Source: Myxococcales bacterium (lineage in GTDB: Bacteria; Myxococcota_A; Polyangia; Palsa-1104). From it: a stretch of DNA of 64,000 bases. This document shows positions 10,467 through 18,772 of the stretch, piece after piece (within the stretch, counting starts at the first letter, position 1; the number at the start of each line of letters is the position of its first letter). The translations under genes were made by a program, and so were the position numbers. Location: contig PNAM01000036.1 in the NCBI GenBank assembly GCA_003170275.1, positions 139,789 to 203,788 on the forward strand. The letters run 5' to 3'. The notes beneath the pieces were generated by a model that worked only from the letters and a program-made list of their open reading frames with translations, was not told where the DNA came from and ran no database searches.

Positions 10467-11504
10467 TTACGTCCCCGGCCAGGATGGGAAGCGGTTGTCG
10501 GGATCCATCCGGCGCTTGAGCGCGTCGACGATGGGGGAGGGTGCGGGCGGCTTTTCGGCGGCGCGTGCGGCGTCGGCGACCGCGGCGCCCATCACGTGCC
10601 AGCCGATCACGCAGCCGCCGGCCGACGGGATCGCGGCTTCGATGCGATCCATCGGCACGAAGCGCTCGTGCGGCGCGCGGGTCAGCGGCGCGGGCGGCGC
10701 AAACGGGATGGGCTCGCCGCCGAGCTCGACGGCCAGCCGCTCGGCGAGCTCGCGCTCGGCCGCGGCGAGCTGCGGGGTGCCGTCGAAGATCGCCGAGAGC
10801 ACCGGCGGCTCGGCGGCGACGGTCAGCTCGAGCGGACGGGCGCCGCGCTGCAGGAGCGCGCGCGTGGCCTTGAGCGCGGCTTCGATCGACGGCAGGCGGA
10901 ACGCCGCGTCGTGCTGCGTCTCGCCTCGGCGCTGCAGGCGCAGAGTGGCGGCGGTGATCAGGCCCAGCGTGCCGCGCGCGCCGACCAGCGCGTGCATGAG
11001 ATCGGGGCCGGTGGCCTTGCGCGGCGCGATGCGCGTCGACAGCTCGGTGCCGTCGGCGAGCAGCGCCGAGATGCCGGCGCACGCGTTGGTGAAGCGACCG
11101 ATGCGCGGGCTCGCCTCCGACGGGCGCGGCGCGGCCAGCAGCGCGCCGATGGTGCGCGCGCGGGAAAATGCGGGCAGCGGGCCGAGCGTCAGGCCGCGCT
11201 CTTGCAGCATCTGCTCCAGCTCGGCGGCGGTCACGCCCGCCTGCACCTGCACCAACAGCGAGGTCTCGTCGAGGTGCAGCACGTTGCACATGCGCTGCAG
11301 ATCGAGCGCCACGCCGCGCTGCGCGCGCATGCCGACCGGCAGCGACGCCTCGCGGGCGATGCGCAGCACGTCGACGATCTCGGACGCCGAGCCGGGCCGC
11401 ACCTCGAGCCGACAGCGCTCCACGTCGAGGTTGGTATGCAACGCACCGACGGCGCCGTGCATACGCTCGTAGATGATCTCGACCGAACCCGCCGACTGCT
11501 TCAT
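10467..11504 (-). CDS. GlcE-like FAD-binding oxidoreductase subunit
   Basis: A 345-residue protein with a single FAD_binding_4 (PCMH/VAO-type) domain. The N-terminal half has SASEIVDVLRIAREASLPV, QAGVTAAELEQML and ARGTLGLITAATLRLQRRG. The C-terminus ends DPDNRFPSW, typical of GlcE-type and lactate/glycolate oxidase flavoproteins. It overlaps the larger flavoprotein gene by ATGA, so the two are translationally coupled and probably form a complex, as GlcD-GlcE-GlcF do. The substrate is unknown; a 2-hydroxyacid or glycerol-phosphate derivative is possible. Confidence 0.85.
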   Translation of the reverse strand: MKQSAGSVEIIYERMHGAVGALHTNLDVERCRLEVRPGSASEIVDVLRIAREASLPVGMRAQRGVALDLQRMCNVLHLDETSLLVQVQAGVTAAELEQMLQERGLTLGPLPAFSRARTIGALLAAPRPSEASPRIGRFTNACAGISALLADGTELSTRIAPRKATGPDLMHALVGARGTLGLITAATLRLQRRGETQHDAAFRLPSIEAALKATRALLQRGARPLELTVAAEPPVLSAIFDGTPQLAAAERELAERLAVELGGEPIPFAPPAPLTRAPHERFVPMDRIEAAIPSAGGCVIGWHVMGAAVADAARAAEKPPAPSPIVDALKRRMDPDNRFPSWPGT

Positions 11505-13099
11505 GGCAGCCCCATCTTGCCGGGGTTCATGAGGTTCGACGGATCGAGCACGTCCTTGACCGCGCGGTAGACGGCCATCGCCTCGCCGTGCTCTTCGGGC
11601 ATGAACGGCGCCTTGGAGAGCCCGACGCCGTGGTGGTGGCTGATGGTCGCGCCTACCCGGGTCGCGGCGGCGAGCCCGGCGCGCCAGATCGCGTCGTAGC
11701 GCCGCTCGGCGTCGGCGCGGTTGGCCCCGCGCGCGGCGAACGTGAAGTAGATCGAGCAGCCCTCGGGATAAGCGTGGGAGAAGTGCGCCATGATGAACGC
11801 CAACGGCGAGACCGCCTGGCGCACCGCCGCGTACAGCTCGAGCAGGCGATCCCAGGTGGTGGCGACCTCCATCGTGTCGACGAACGCGCCGGCGTCGAAC
11901 ACCTTCGACATGCGGAAGCTCACCGCGTAGCGATGCGCAAGCCAACGCTCGCCGGGGCCCTCGCCGAGATCTTTTCCGCCCGCGCGCTCGAGCTCGACCG
12001 CGGCCGCCTTGGCCTCGGCCTCGGCGAGAGAGCGCTCGCCTTCGAACCCGACGATCAACAGGCAGCCGCCCTGCGCGTACGGCAACAATCGCGAGGCCAG
12101 CTTGTTGACCAGGTCGGGGCGCGCGAGCGCGGCGTGCATCGCGCGCTTCTTCCAGTCGGCGAGCAGCCCCTTGCCCTGCGGCGCGAGCATGCTCATCCAC
12201 TGCTCGAGCTGCGAGCCCTCCGGACCTTCGCTCTTGCGCGCGTCCTCGTGGCCGGACTTCTTGGTGCCTTCGTTGCGGTGCAGGAACGAGTCGAGCTCGT
12301 CGTAGAGCCGGATCACCGCCGGCTTGAGCCCCCGTTGCAACAAGCGGCGGATCGCTTCGCAGCCGGCGGGCAGACGGTTGAACGACCAGCCGCGCAACAG
12401 GCGCACCTCGGGCACCGGGTGCACGGTGCAGGTGGCGCGCGTGATGATGCCGAGCGTGCCTTCGGAGCCGACGATCAGCTGCGCGAGGTCGGGCGAGGCG
12501 CCGCTCTCCAGCTCGTGGATGGTGCCGCGCCCGTCGACGAAGGTGAGGCGCCGCACCATGTCCTCGATCTTGCCGTAGCGCGTGGACATCTGGCCGGCGG
12601 AGCGCGCGGCCAGCCACCCGCCGAACGTCGAGCACATGATCGACGACGGGAAGTGACCCATGGTGAAGCCGTGGCGGTTGAGCTCGTGCTCGAGGTGCTC
12701 GCCGATCGCGCCGGCCTCGAAGGTCGCGGCGCCCGCCTGTTTGTCGAGCGAGATCATGCGCCGCATGCGCTTGAGATCGACCACCAGCCCGCCGCGGATC
12801 GGCAGCGCGCCGCCGCACACGCCCGAGCCGGCGCCGAACGGCACGATCGGCGTGCGCGCCTGCAGCGCGGCCTTGATGATCTCGGACACTTCTTCGGTGC
12901 TGGTCGGCCAGACGATCGCATCGGGCGGATGCGGCGCCGGATCGCCGGCGGCCACGCCGATGAGGCCGCGCGGCCACAGATCGCGCGCGTAGGCGATGCG
13001 ATCCGGCGGCGTGGTCGACACGCGGCCCGGGTAACGCCGGCGGAGCTCGCCGATCAGCTCGCCGATCAACTCGTTGGGGCGGGCGATGGAAGAGGCCAC
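11501..13099 (-). CDS. Alkyldihydroxyacetonephosphate synthase-like FAD flavoprotein
   Basis: A 532-residue VAO-type flavoenzyme. The FAD site is clear: PFGAGSGVCGGALPIRGG (87-104) and GHFPSSIMCSTFGGWLAARSAG (148-169), then YGKIEDMV. The C-terminus carries ISHHHGVG (486-493) and LDPSNLMNPGKMG. The GHxPxS/STxGGW...GKIED block and the HHH motif are hallmarks of alkyl-DHAP synthase, which exchanges an acyl for an alkyl chain in ether-lipid synthesis. Related D-lactate/glycolate dehydrogenases (GlcD) are the alternative, and the GlcE/GlcF partners downstream make the choice uncertain. Coupled by ATGA to the GlcE-like gene. The start follows the membrane-protein gene by 26 bp. Confidence 0.8.
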   Translation of the reverse strand: MASSIARPNELIGELIGELRRRYPGRVSTTPPDRIAYARDLWPRGLIGVAAGDPAPHPPDAIVWPTSTEEVSEIIKAALQARTPIVPFGAGSGVCGGALPIRGGLVVDLKRMRRMISLDKQAGAATFEAGAIGEHLEHELNRHGFTMGHFPSSIMCSTFGGWLAARSAGQMSTRYGKIEDMVRRLTFVDGRGTIHELESGASPDLAQLIVGSEGTLGIITRATCTVHPVPEVRLLRGWSFNRLPAGCEAIRRLLQRGLKPAVIRLYDELDSFLHRNEGTKKSGHEDARKSEGPEGSQLEQWMSMLAPQGKGLLADWKKRAMHAALARPDLVNKLASRLLPYAQGGCLLIVGFEGERSLAEAEAKAAAVELERAGGKDLGEGPGERWLAHRYAVSFRMSKVFDAGAFVDTMEVATTWDRLLELYAAVRQAVSPLAFIMAHFSHAYPEGCSIYFTFAARGANRADAERRYDAIWRAGLAAATRVGATISHHHGVGLSKAPFMPEEHGEAMAVYRAVKDVLDPSNLMNPGKMGLP

Positions 13100-13125
13100 G
13101 GTCGTACGAGGTTAGTTCATGACGT

Positions 13126-13731
13126 TCAGGGCTTCAACTGAACGCACAGCGGCGCCGGGAACTCGACGGCGTACCAGCCGCTGCGATCGGCGCGAAAGCT
13201 GCCCGCCGCGTAGGCGACCGCGGCCTCCCAATCGTTCCAGTCGCCGCTGCGCGCGTGCCGCCGGATCGTCCACTGGCCCGGGAGCTCGAACGGGTCGCCG
13301 CGCCGCAGCGCGAGGTAGGCCGGCGACGCGTGCGCAACGCACGGCGTCTTCGGCGATTGGCGCGATCGATCGGCGAAGACGACCTGACGCGTGACCGATA
13401 GCTCGCGCCAGGCCGGCGGCCAATCGCCGATCGGCACCCGCGAGGCGAGCGCGAAGCCGAGAAAGGTGAACAGCAACGCCGAGCCGGCGGTGATGCGATA
13501 GACGCGCATGCGCAAGAGCTTTTGATCGCGGCCGCTGAGCGCGTACTCGGCGATCGACCAGGCCATCAGCGCGGTGATCAGCCCGCTGCACCCCTGCAAC
13601 GCGTAGAGCGCGCGCTCGCCGACCACGTCGTGCAGGTTGGAGGCGAGCAGATACTCGAGCGCGTGCACCAGCTCGCGCGCGAACACGACGCCCGCAGCGG
13701 CAGCGACCACGGCGGCAAGCAGCGCCTTCAC
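13126..13731 (-). CDS. Uncharacterised membrane protein
   Basis: A 201-residue protein with three likely transmembrane helices: residues 1-30 (MKALLAAVVAAAAGVVFARE), ~44-66 (LQGCSGLITALMAWSIAEYA) and ~78-98 (RITAGSALLFTFLGFALA). A ~100-residue extramembrane tail ends in a Trp-rich region (GDWNDWEAAVAY). No family is recognised. The start is a GTG whose last bases overlap the stop of the metallo-hydrolase (GTGA), so translation is probably coupled. Its place between a soluble hydrolase and lipid-related flavoenzymes suggests a membrane role in the same process, but this is only context. Confidence 0.7.
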   Translation of the reverse strand: MKALLAAVVAAAAGVVFARELVHALEYLLASNLHDVVGERALYALQGCSGLITALMAWSIAEYALSGRDQKLLRMRVYRITAGSALLFTFLGFALASRVPIGDWPPAWRELSVTRQVVFADRSRQSPKTPCVAHASPAYLALRRGDPFELPGQWTIRRHARSGDWNDWEAAVAYAAGSFRADRSGWYAVEFPAPLCVQLKP

Positions 13732-14540
13732 CGTCGCAGCTCGTGGAGATCGTGTGAGCAGAACAGCTCGATCTCGCTTCCGTGCTCGCGCTTGAGCGCC
13801 CGCAGCCGGGTCTGGTTGTTGACGCGCGCGCGGTGGTCGACGTCGTCGTAGCGTTCGATGGCGGTGATCGCCGGCGGGCAGCGCGGCGGATCTTCCAGCT
13901 CGCCGTGCGAGAAGTACGCATCGCCGCAGTGGAAGATCCAGGTGTCGCCGGTGCGCACCGCGACGCCGGCGTGGCCGCGGGTGTGGCCGAGGAGCGGCAC
14001 CAGCAGGATCTCCGGTCCCTTCTCGTCGAGCGCTCTGACGCTCTCAAAGCCAAACCAACGGTCACCTCCTTGCCCTGGCCCGAGCCCCGGCGAATGGCGC
14101 GTCCAGCGCGGCTGGTGCGACCACTGCGCCGCCCGATAGCGAGCGCGCTCGCGCAGGCCGCGCGGGTGCAGCGCCGCCTCGAGCTCGGGCGCGTGCAGGT
14201 GGATGCGCGCGTCGGGAAAGTCGGCGATGCCGCCCGCGTGATCGGGATCGAGGTGGGTGAGCACGATGTCGCGCACGTCGCGCACGGACAGGCCGAGGCG
14301 CGCGAGCTGCGCGGCAGCGGTCTGCTGCGGGTCGAGGCGCGGCTTGAGCAGCGCGAGGAATCCCGGTCCGAGCCGGCGGATCGGGTGCGCGACGTCGTGG
14401 TTGCCGAGGCCGGTGTCCACCAGCACCAGGCCGTTCGGCCCCTCGATGAGCAGGCAGTGACACGGCAGGTACGCGGCGCCGAGGACGCGCTCACCCCCGA
14501 CCGGACACAACGAAGCGCAATCGAGGTGGTGAACCCGCAC
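13728..14540 (-). CDS. Metallo-beta-lactamase-fold hydrolase
   Basis: A 270-residue enzyme of the MBL superfamily. The metal motif is THLDPDHAGG with His96, Asp98, Asp100 and His101, preceded by VDTGLGNHD (41-49). Later ligands lie in LLGHTRGHAGV and FHCGDAY, and a C-terminal SHD is present. The layout resembles glyoxalase II/lactonase-type members that cleave esters, thioesters or lactones; the substrate is not evident. The start codon is GTG with no strong ribosome-binding site. It lies 12 bp after the PfpI-like gene and overlaps the membrane-protein gene. Confidence 0.88.
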   Translation of the reverse strand: MRVHHLDCASLCPVGGERVLGAAYLPCHCLLIEGPNGLVLVDTGLGNHDVAHPIRRLGPGFLALLKPRLDPQQTAAAQLARLGLSVRDVRDIVLTHLDPDHAGGIADFPDARIHLHAPELEAALHPRGLRERARYRAAQWSHQPRWTRHSPGLGPGQGGDRWFGFESVRALDEKGPEILLVPLLGHTRGHAGVAVRTGDTWIFHCGDAYFSHGELEDPPRCPPAITAIERYDDVDHRARVNNQTRLRALKREHGSEIELFCSHDLHELRR

Positions 14541-14552
14541 GCCTCGAACCTA

Positions 14553-15296
14553 TCACGCGAGTCTGGCGAGGAACGCCTTGGAAAACAGATACGCGTCGCC
14601 GGGCCAGCGGGCCGAGACGTAGCGGCCGTCCTCGACGACGAACGCGGGCGAATCGTCGTCGGCGGTGCCGCGCGCGGAGAGCACGCGCGGGCCGCGCTCG
14701 AACTGCGCCGCCGGATCGTCGAGCGCGGCCTTGACCTCGTCCTCGACGTATTCCGGATAGGTGCGGTAGTAGCGGCCGAGCTTCCAGAACGTCGCCAGGT
14801 AGGCGCTGCGCTCCATGTACTTGGGCAAACAGGTGGTGCGCACCTTGGCGAGCACGCTCTTTCCGCCGGCGTCGCGCGTGCGCGCCAGCACCAGCACGCC
14901 GTGACAGATCGCGCCGACCGGCCGCTCGAGCGCCCACGACTCGGCGACCTTGGCCTGCAGCGTATCGGAGCCGAGGTACTGGCGCATGCCCGGCGCGTGA
15001 CCGCCGGGGAGGATCAGCCCGTGGTAGTCGGCGGGGCGGATCGCGCTCCAGGCGATCGGGCGCTGCAGCTCGGGGGCGGCCAGCATCTCTGCGTAGAACG
15101 CCTTCGGTTCATCGGATGCGCCGAGCGCGCCGAAGACCACGCCGGTGAGCAGCAGCGGATCGCACGCGGGTGGCGCGCCGCCCGCCTCGGTCGCGAACAC
15201 CACCTGGTGCCCCGCGCGCGTCAACAGCCGCCACGGCACCGCGACTTCGGTGGTATCGAAATCACGATCGGGAAGTGGAATCAGAATGCGCGCCAT
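14553..15296 (-). CDS. DJ-1/PfpI-family protein (class I glutamine-amidotransferase-like)
   Basis: A 247-residue protein. The nucleophile elbow GAICHGV has Cys131-His132, and LILPGGHAPGM (95-104) is the usual preceding loop. The fold and spacing match DJ-1/PfpI/Hsp31 proteins, which act as glyoxalases/deglycases, chaperones or proteases; sequence alone does not choose. The ATG at 15296 starts MARILIPLPDRDFD, the typical first beta strand, so longer in-frame starts were rejected. It is the first gene of the minus-strand operon running to lnt and is divergent from the cupin gene across 37 bp. A detoxifying role next to an MBL hydrolase would be coherent (inference). Confidence 0.85.
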   Translation of the reverse strand: MARILIPLPDRDFDTTEVAVPWRLLTRAGHQVVFATEAGGAPPACDPLLLTGVVFGALGASDEPKAFYAEMLAAPELQRPIAWSAIRPADYHGLILPGGHAPGMRQYLGSDTLQAKVAESWALERPVGAICHGVLVLARTRDAGGKSVLAKVRTTCLPKYMERSAYLATFWKLGRYYRTYPEYVEDEVKAALDDPAAQFERGPRVLSARGTADDDSPAFVVEDGRYVSARWPGDAYLFSKAFLARLA

Positions 15297-15333
15297 GTCG
15301 GTTCCAGCATATCGTCCCCGAAGGAGCCTGCCC

Positions 15334-15834
15334 ATGAATCGTCCATCCAACGTCGTGAACGTCGATGCCATCGGCTGGGAGGATTCCAAGCGCGGCATGC
15401 GCTACGAGGTGCGGCGCAAGCGGCTGGCGATGGCCGCCGGCGCGCCCAAGCTCGGCTGCAGCCTGACCGAGGTGCCGCCCGGCAAGCGCGCCTGGCCGCT
15501 GCACTACCACACCGCCAACGAAGAGGCGGTGTTCGTGCTCGGCGGCGCCGGCATGCTGCGCCTCGGCGACAAGGAGGTTCCCATCGGCCCCGGCGATTAC
15601 GTCGCGCTGCCGGCGGGAAACGAGCACGCGCACCAGATCGTCAACAGCGGCGCCGTGCCGCTGCGCTACCTCTCGATCTCGACCATGAACGAGCCCGACG
15701 TCACCGTCTACCCCGACTCGGGCAAGGTCGGCCTGTTCGTCGGCTCGGCCCCCGGCGGCAACCCCGCGCAGCGCACGCTGTACAGTTTCCTTCCGATCAA
15801 ATCCGCCGTCGACTACTGGGAAGGCGAAGACTAG
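15334..15834 (+). CDS. Cupin-domain protein
   Basis: A 166-residue single-domain cupin. The metal motif is intact: His57, His59 and Glu64 in HYHTANEEAVFVL, then the second motif PGDYVALPAGNEHAHQI with His98/His100. The C-terminus (VGLFVGSAPGG) resembles small conserved cupins of unknown substrate. AAGGAG sits 8 bp before ATG 15334. Its stop overlaps the end of the convergent PPDK-like gene by 4 bp. Confidence 0.88.
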   Translation: MNRPSNVVNVDAIGWEDSKRGMRYEVRRKRLAMAAGAPKLGCSLTEVPPGKRAWPLHYHTANEEAVFVLGGAGMLRLGDKEVPIGPGDYVALPAGNEHAHQIVNSGAVPLRYLSISTMNEPDVTVYPDSGKVGLFVGSAPGGNPAQRTLYSFLPIKSAVDYWEGED

Positions 15835-16637
15835 CGGGTGAGCGCGCGGCGTTGGAGGAGGTAGAGGCGGCCGGCGGCGAAGGCCCATTCGAGATCCTGG
15901 GTGCCGCCGTAGACTTGCTCGCAGCGGGTGGCGAGGGCGTGCAGGTCGGCGAGCTGCGCGTCGGTGAGGCAGAGCTGGGCGGCGCGCGCTGAGTCGAGCT
16001 CGACCTCGGCGGTGCCGCCGTCGGGTTGGGGGAGGATGGCCAGGTCTTTGTGGCCGGCGGTGCGGGCGAGGATGGCGCCGGTGCGCGAGATGCGGAACTG
16101 GTCGGGCGTGACCAGGCCGGCGACCACCGCTTCGCCGAGGCCCCAGGTGGCTTCGATGAGCCGCTCGTCGGCGCCGTTGATCGGATTGCGGGTGAACAAG
16201 ACGCCCGCGCACTCGGCGTCGATCAGCCGTTGCACCACCACCGCGACTTGCGGCTCTCCGGCGATGCCGAGCTTCTTGCGGTAGGCGAGCGCCGAGGCCG
16301 AGCGGCCGGATTCCCACACGCGCACCACCGCGTCGACGACCGCGCCGGCGTCGCGCACGTTGAGCACGGTCAGGTGCTGGCCGGCGAAGCTCGCGTCGGC
16401 CGAGTCTTCGCCGACGGCTGAGGAGCGCACCGCCAGCGCGCCGCCGAGCTGAGCGTAGAGCGCAGCGACGGTCGCGCGCGCCGGCGGATCGCCCGCAGCG
16501 ACGGCGTCGACCAGCGACACCGGCAGCGCGAAGCCGGGCGGCGACGGCAGTCCCGCGCGCAACGCGGCGCCGAGCTGGACCGCCTTGCCGCCGAACGCGG
16601 CGAGCTCGAGCGCCTCGGCGAGCGTAACGGGCTGCAT
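15831..16637 (-). CDS. Stand-alone PEP synthase/PPDK N-terminal (ATP-grasp) domain
   Basis: A 268-residue protein that covers only the ATP/pyruvate-binding half of PEP synthase-like enzymes. Visible motifs: GGKAVQLGA at the start, AVRSSAVGEDSADASFAGQ (~69-87), VVVQRLIDAECAGVLFTRNP, EATWGLGEAVVAG, and DLEWAF...YLLQRR at the end. The swivelling phosphohistidine domain and the PEP-binding TIM barrel are absent, and the reading frame ends cleanly without signs of truncation. It could act with a separate histidine-domain partner, as in some rifampicin phosphotransferase or PEP-synthase-like systems, or be an orphan. Divergent from the tandem mini-genes at 16661. Confidence 0.85.
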   Translation of the reverse strand: MQPVTLAEALELAAFGGKAVQLGAALRAGLPSPPGFALPVSLVDAVAAGDPPARATVAALYAQLGGALAVRSSAVGEDSADASFAGQHLTVLNVRDAGAVVDAVVRVWESGRSASALAYRKKLGIAGEPQVAVVVQRLIDAECAGVLFTRNPINGADERLIEATWGLGEAVVAGLVTPDQFRISRTGAILARTAGHKDLAILPQPDGGTAEVELDSARAAQLCLTDAQLADLHALATRCEQVYGGTQDLEWAFAAGRLYLLQRRALTR

Positions 16638-16647
16638 GCGTGCATCG

Positions 16648-16653
16648 TATACT
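16648..16653 (+). promoter_or_regulatory. Candidate -10 element for leaderless mini-gene
   Basis: TATACT (5/6 match to TATAAT) ends 7 bp before the GTG at 16661. That is the spacing expected if transcription starts at the GTG itself, giving a leaderless mRNA. There is no good -35 hexamer, so this is weak. Confidence 0.3.
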
Positions 16654-16660
16654 GAGTAAG

Positions 16661-16798
16661 GTGCCGTTTCTCCATCGGACGCTCGAGGAGGTGCTGCGCG
16701 CGGGCGGGCTGCCCGTCGACGTGATCGTGCAGGACGAGTACACGCACGACGTGGTGGTGCCCGACGGCGAGCGGTTCCTGGTCTACGACACGACTTGA
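16661..16798 (+). CDS. Small conserved-looking protein (45 aa)
   Basis: Reads MPFLHRTLEEVLRAG... and ends GERFLVYDTT before TGA. Nearly every third codon position is G or C and the composition is protein-like (acidic, hydrophobic beta pattern VDVIVQDEYTHDVVV), so it looks coding despite its length. The GTG start has no clear Shine-Dalgarno but a -10-like TATACT lies 7 bp upstream. The TGA is followed at once by TTG and an equally coding-like in-frame stretch, so this may be the first half of one gene. No family is recognised. Confidence 0.55.
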   Translation: MPFLHRTLEEVLRAGGLPVDVIVQDEYTHDVVVPDGERFLVYDTT

Positions 16799-16957
16799 TT
16801 GGGCGCGATCACGGCGGTCGCCGTGTGGGACCACCAGCCGACGGCGGCCGAGCTGCTCGAGGCGCGCGTGGCACGGGGCTGGCAGCCGACGCCGACCGCG
16901 ACGCGCGACGGGGACGTGGTGTTGGGTTACGCGGCCTGTCTACGCCGGCTCCCGTAG
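16799..16957 (+). CDS. Second small protein in frame after the TGA (52 aa)
   Basis: Starts at a TTG immediately after the TGA of the previous mini-gene and in the same frame. It encodes GAITAVAVWDHQPTAAELLE, then ARVARGWQPTPT, and ends near YAACLRRLP before TAG at 16955. G/C at third positions stays high until the last few codons. Possible explanations are two tandem mini-genes, a single ~98-codon gene interrupted by a nonsense mutation, or programmed TGA read-through. The end overlaps the convergent ClC gene by 18 bp. Confidence 0.45.
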   Translation: MGAITAVAVWDHQPTAAELLEARVARGWQPTPTATRDGDVVLGYAACLRRLP

Positions 16958-18772
16958 CGTCGACTCGGCCTCGTGGAGTCGCTTGCCGTGCGCGGCGAGC
17001 AGATCGCTGCGCGTGAGCATGCCGACCAGCTTGCGCGAGACGCGCGAGACCACCGGCACGCGGCCGACGCCGGCGCGGGTCATCTGATCGGCGGCCTCGC
17101 GCAACGAGGAGTCTTCGAACACCACCACCGGCGGGCGGCGGATCAGCGCCTGCAGTCGCGTGTCGTCGGGGTGACCGTCGAGCAGATCGCGACGCGTGAC
17201 CACGCCCACCAGATCGCCGGCACCGTCGAGCACCGGGAAGCCCTGGTGCGCCATGCCGGGCTCCCTGGCGTGGATGCGCGCGCGCACGACGCCGAGCGTG
17301 TCGTCTGCCTGAAGCGCGATCACCGGCTTCGAGGCGTGATCGCGCGCCACGATCTGATCGAGAAAGTCGGCCACGTACTCGCCGAGCACGCGCGCGCCGC
17401 GCCGCGCGATCTTCTCGGTCATGATCGAGTTGCGCATGCCCATGCACGAGACCAGGAACGCCGCCGAGCAGCCGCCCAGGAGCGGCAACATGCCGAGCGG
17501 CTGGCGGGTGGTCTCGAACGCGAACACCACCGACGCGAGCAGCGCGCGCGAGGCGCCAGCGAACATCGCCGCCATGCCGACCAGCGCGCCGATGCGGATG
17601 TCGACGCCGAGCGAAGGCGCGAGCGTGATCGCGCCGGCTGCCAGCGCCGAGCCGATCCCGCCGCCGATGGTGAACAGCGGGGCGAGCGTGCCGCCCGAGG
17701 TGCCCGAGCCGAGCGAGATCGACCACGAGACGAATTTCCAGATCACCAGCACCATCATCGCGCGGCCGGCCAGGCTGCCGCCGACGATCCGATCGATGTT
17801 GTCGTAGCCGACGCCCATGGAGTGCGGCGCGAAGAAGCCGCACACGCCGACGGCGATCGCGCCGAGCGCCGGCCACCACATCCAGTGGATGGGCAGCTTC
17901 TCGAACGCGTCCTCGACGGCGTAGACGATGCGCGTGACGCCGATCGACGCGACGCCGAGGATCGCGCCCAGCAAGATGTAGAACGCCAGCGCGCCGCCGC
18001 CTGGCTGCGCGAGATCGGGCATGGCGAACACCGGCGCCGAGCCGACGAACGCGATGCGTACCGCGTTGGCGGTGGCCGCGGCGAGGGCGACCGGGATCAG
18101 GGAGCGCGGCCGGTATTCGAACAGCAACAGCTCGACCGCCAACAGCACCGCCGAGACCGGGCTGCCGAAGGTCGCCGACATGCCGGCCGCGGCGCCCGCC
18201 GAGAGCAGCACCTTGCGCTCCTGCCCGGTCACCGGCAGGAGCTGGCCGATGAGCGAGCCGAGCGCGCCGCCGGTGGCGATGATCGGCCCCTCGGCGCCGA
18301 AGGGCCCGCCGGTGCCGATCGAGATCGCCGCGGAGAGCGGCTTCAAGAAGGTGACGCGCGCCGGGATGCGGCTCTGGTTGTAGAGCACCTGCTCCATCGC
18401 CTCGGGGATGCCGTGGCCGCGGATCGCCTTGGAGCCGTAGCGCGCCATCACGCCCACCAGGATCGCGCCGGCGACCGGCACGCCGATCACCCACGGGCCG
18501 AGGTGGTGATCGGCGGGCGAGACGAAGCTCGTCGACCAGCGGCCGTAGAAACACAGGTTGGTGATCAGGCCGATCAGGCGCGTCAGGCCCTGCGCGATCA
18601 GCCCGCACGCGCCGGCCAGCGCGATGCACAGCGCGCAGATCCACACCACACGGCGATCGACCAGCGGCGGCTCGCGCGGGACGTGGAGCGCGTCGAGGGT
18701 CGGCCCCAGCGACGGGGAGACCGGCAGACCACCGCGCGTGGCGGCGCCCCTGACCTCATGATCGGGCTTCAT
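16940..18772 (-). CDS. ClC-family anion channel/transporter with CBS pair
   Basis: A 610-residue membrane protein. ClC signatures are present: GHGIP (119-123), GPFGAEGP with the gating-glutamate position Glu161, and FGSPVSAVLLAVE (~202-214), with about ten or more hydrophobic helices to ~440. The cytosolic end (~460-600) holds two CBS motifs (GFPVLDGAGDLVGVVTRRDLL and GRVPVVSRVSRKLVGML), which often sense adenosine nucleotides. The residue after Glu214, where H+-coupled ClCs usually carry a proton glutamate, appears to be Leu, so channel-like transport is possible but unproven. Co-transcribed with the MarR gene (ATGA overlap). Confidence 0.93.
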   Translation of the reverse strand: MKPDHEVRGAATRGGLPVSPSLGPTLDALHVPREPPLVDRRVVWICALCIALAGACGLIAQGLTRLIGLITNLCFYGRWSTSFVSPADHHLGPWVIGVPVAGAILVGVMARYGSKAIRGHGIPEAMEQVLYNQSRIPARVTFLKPLSAAISIGTGGPFGAEGPIIATGGALGSLIGQLLPVTGQERKVLLSAGAAAGMSATFGSPVSAVLLAVELLLFEYRPRSLIPVALAAATANAVRIAFVGSAPVFAMPDLAQPGGGALAFYILLGAILGVASIGVTRIVYAVEDAFEKLPIHWMWWPALGAIAVGVCGFFAPHSMGVGYDNIDRIVGGSLAGRAMMVLVIWKFVSWSISLGSGTSGGTLAPLFTIGGGIGSALAAGAITLAPSLGVDIRIGALVGMAAMFAGASRALLASVVFAFETTRQPLGMLPLLGGCSAAFLVSCMGMRNSIMTEKIARRGARVLGEYVADFLDQIVARDHASKPVIALQADDTLGVVRARIHAREPGMAHQGFPVLDGAGDLVGVVTRRDLLDGHPDDTRLQALIRRPPVVVFEDSSLREAADQMTRAGVGRVPVVSRVSRKLVGMLTRSDLLAAHGKRLHEAESTLREPA

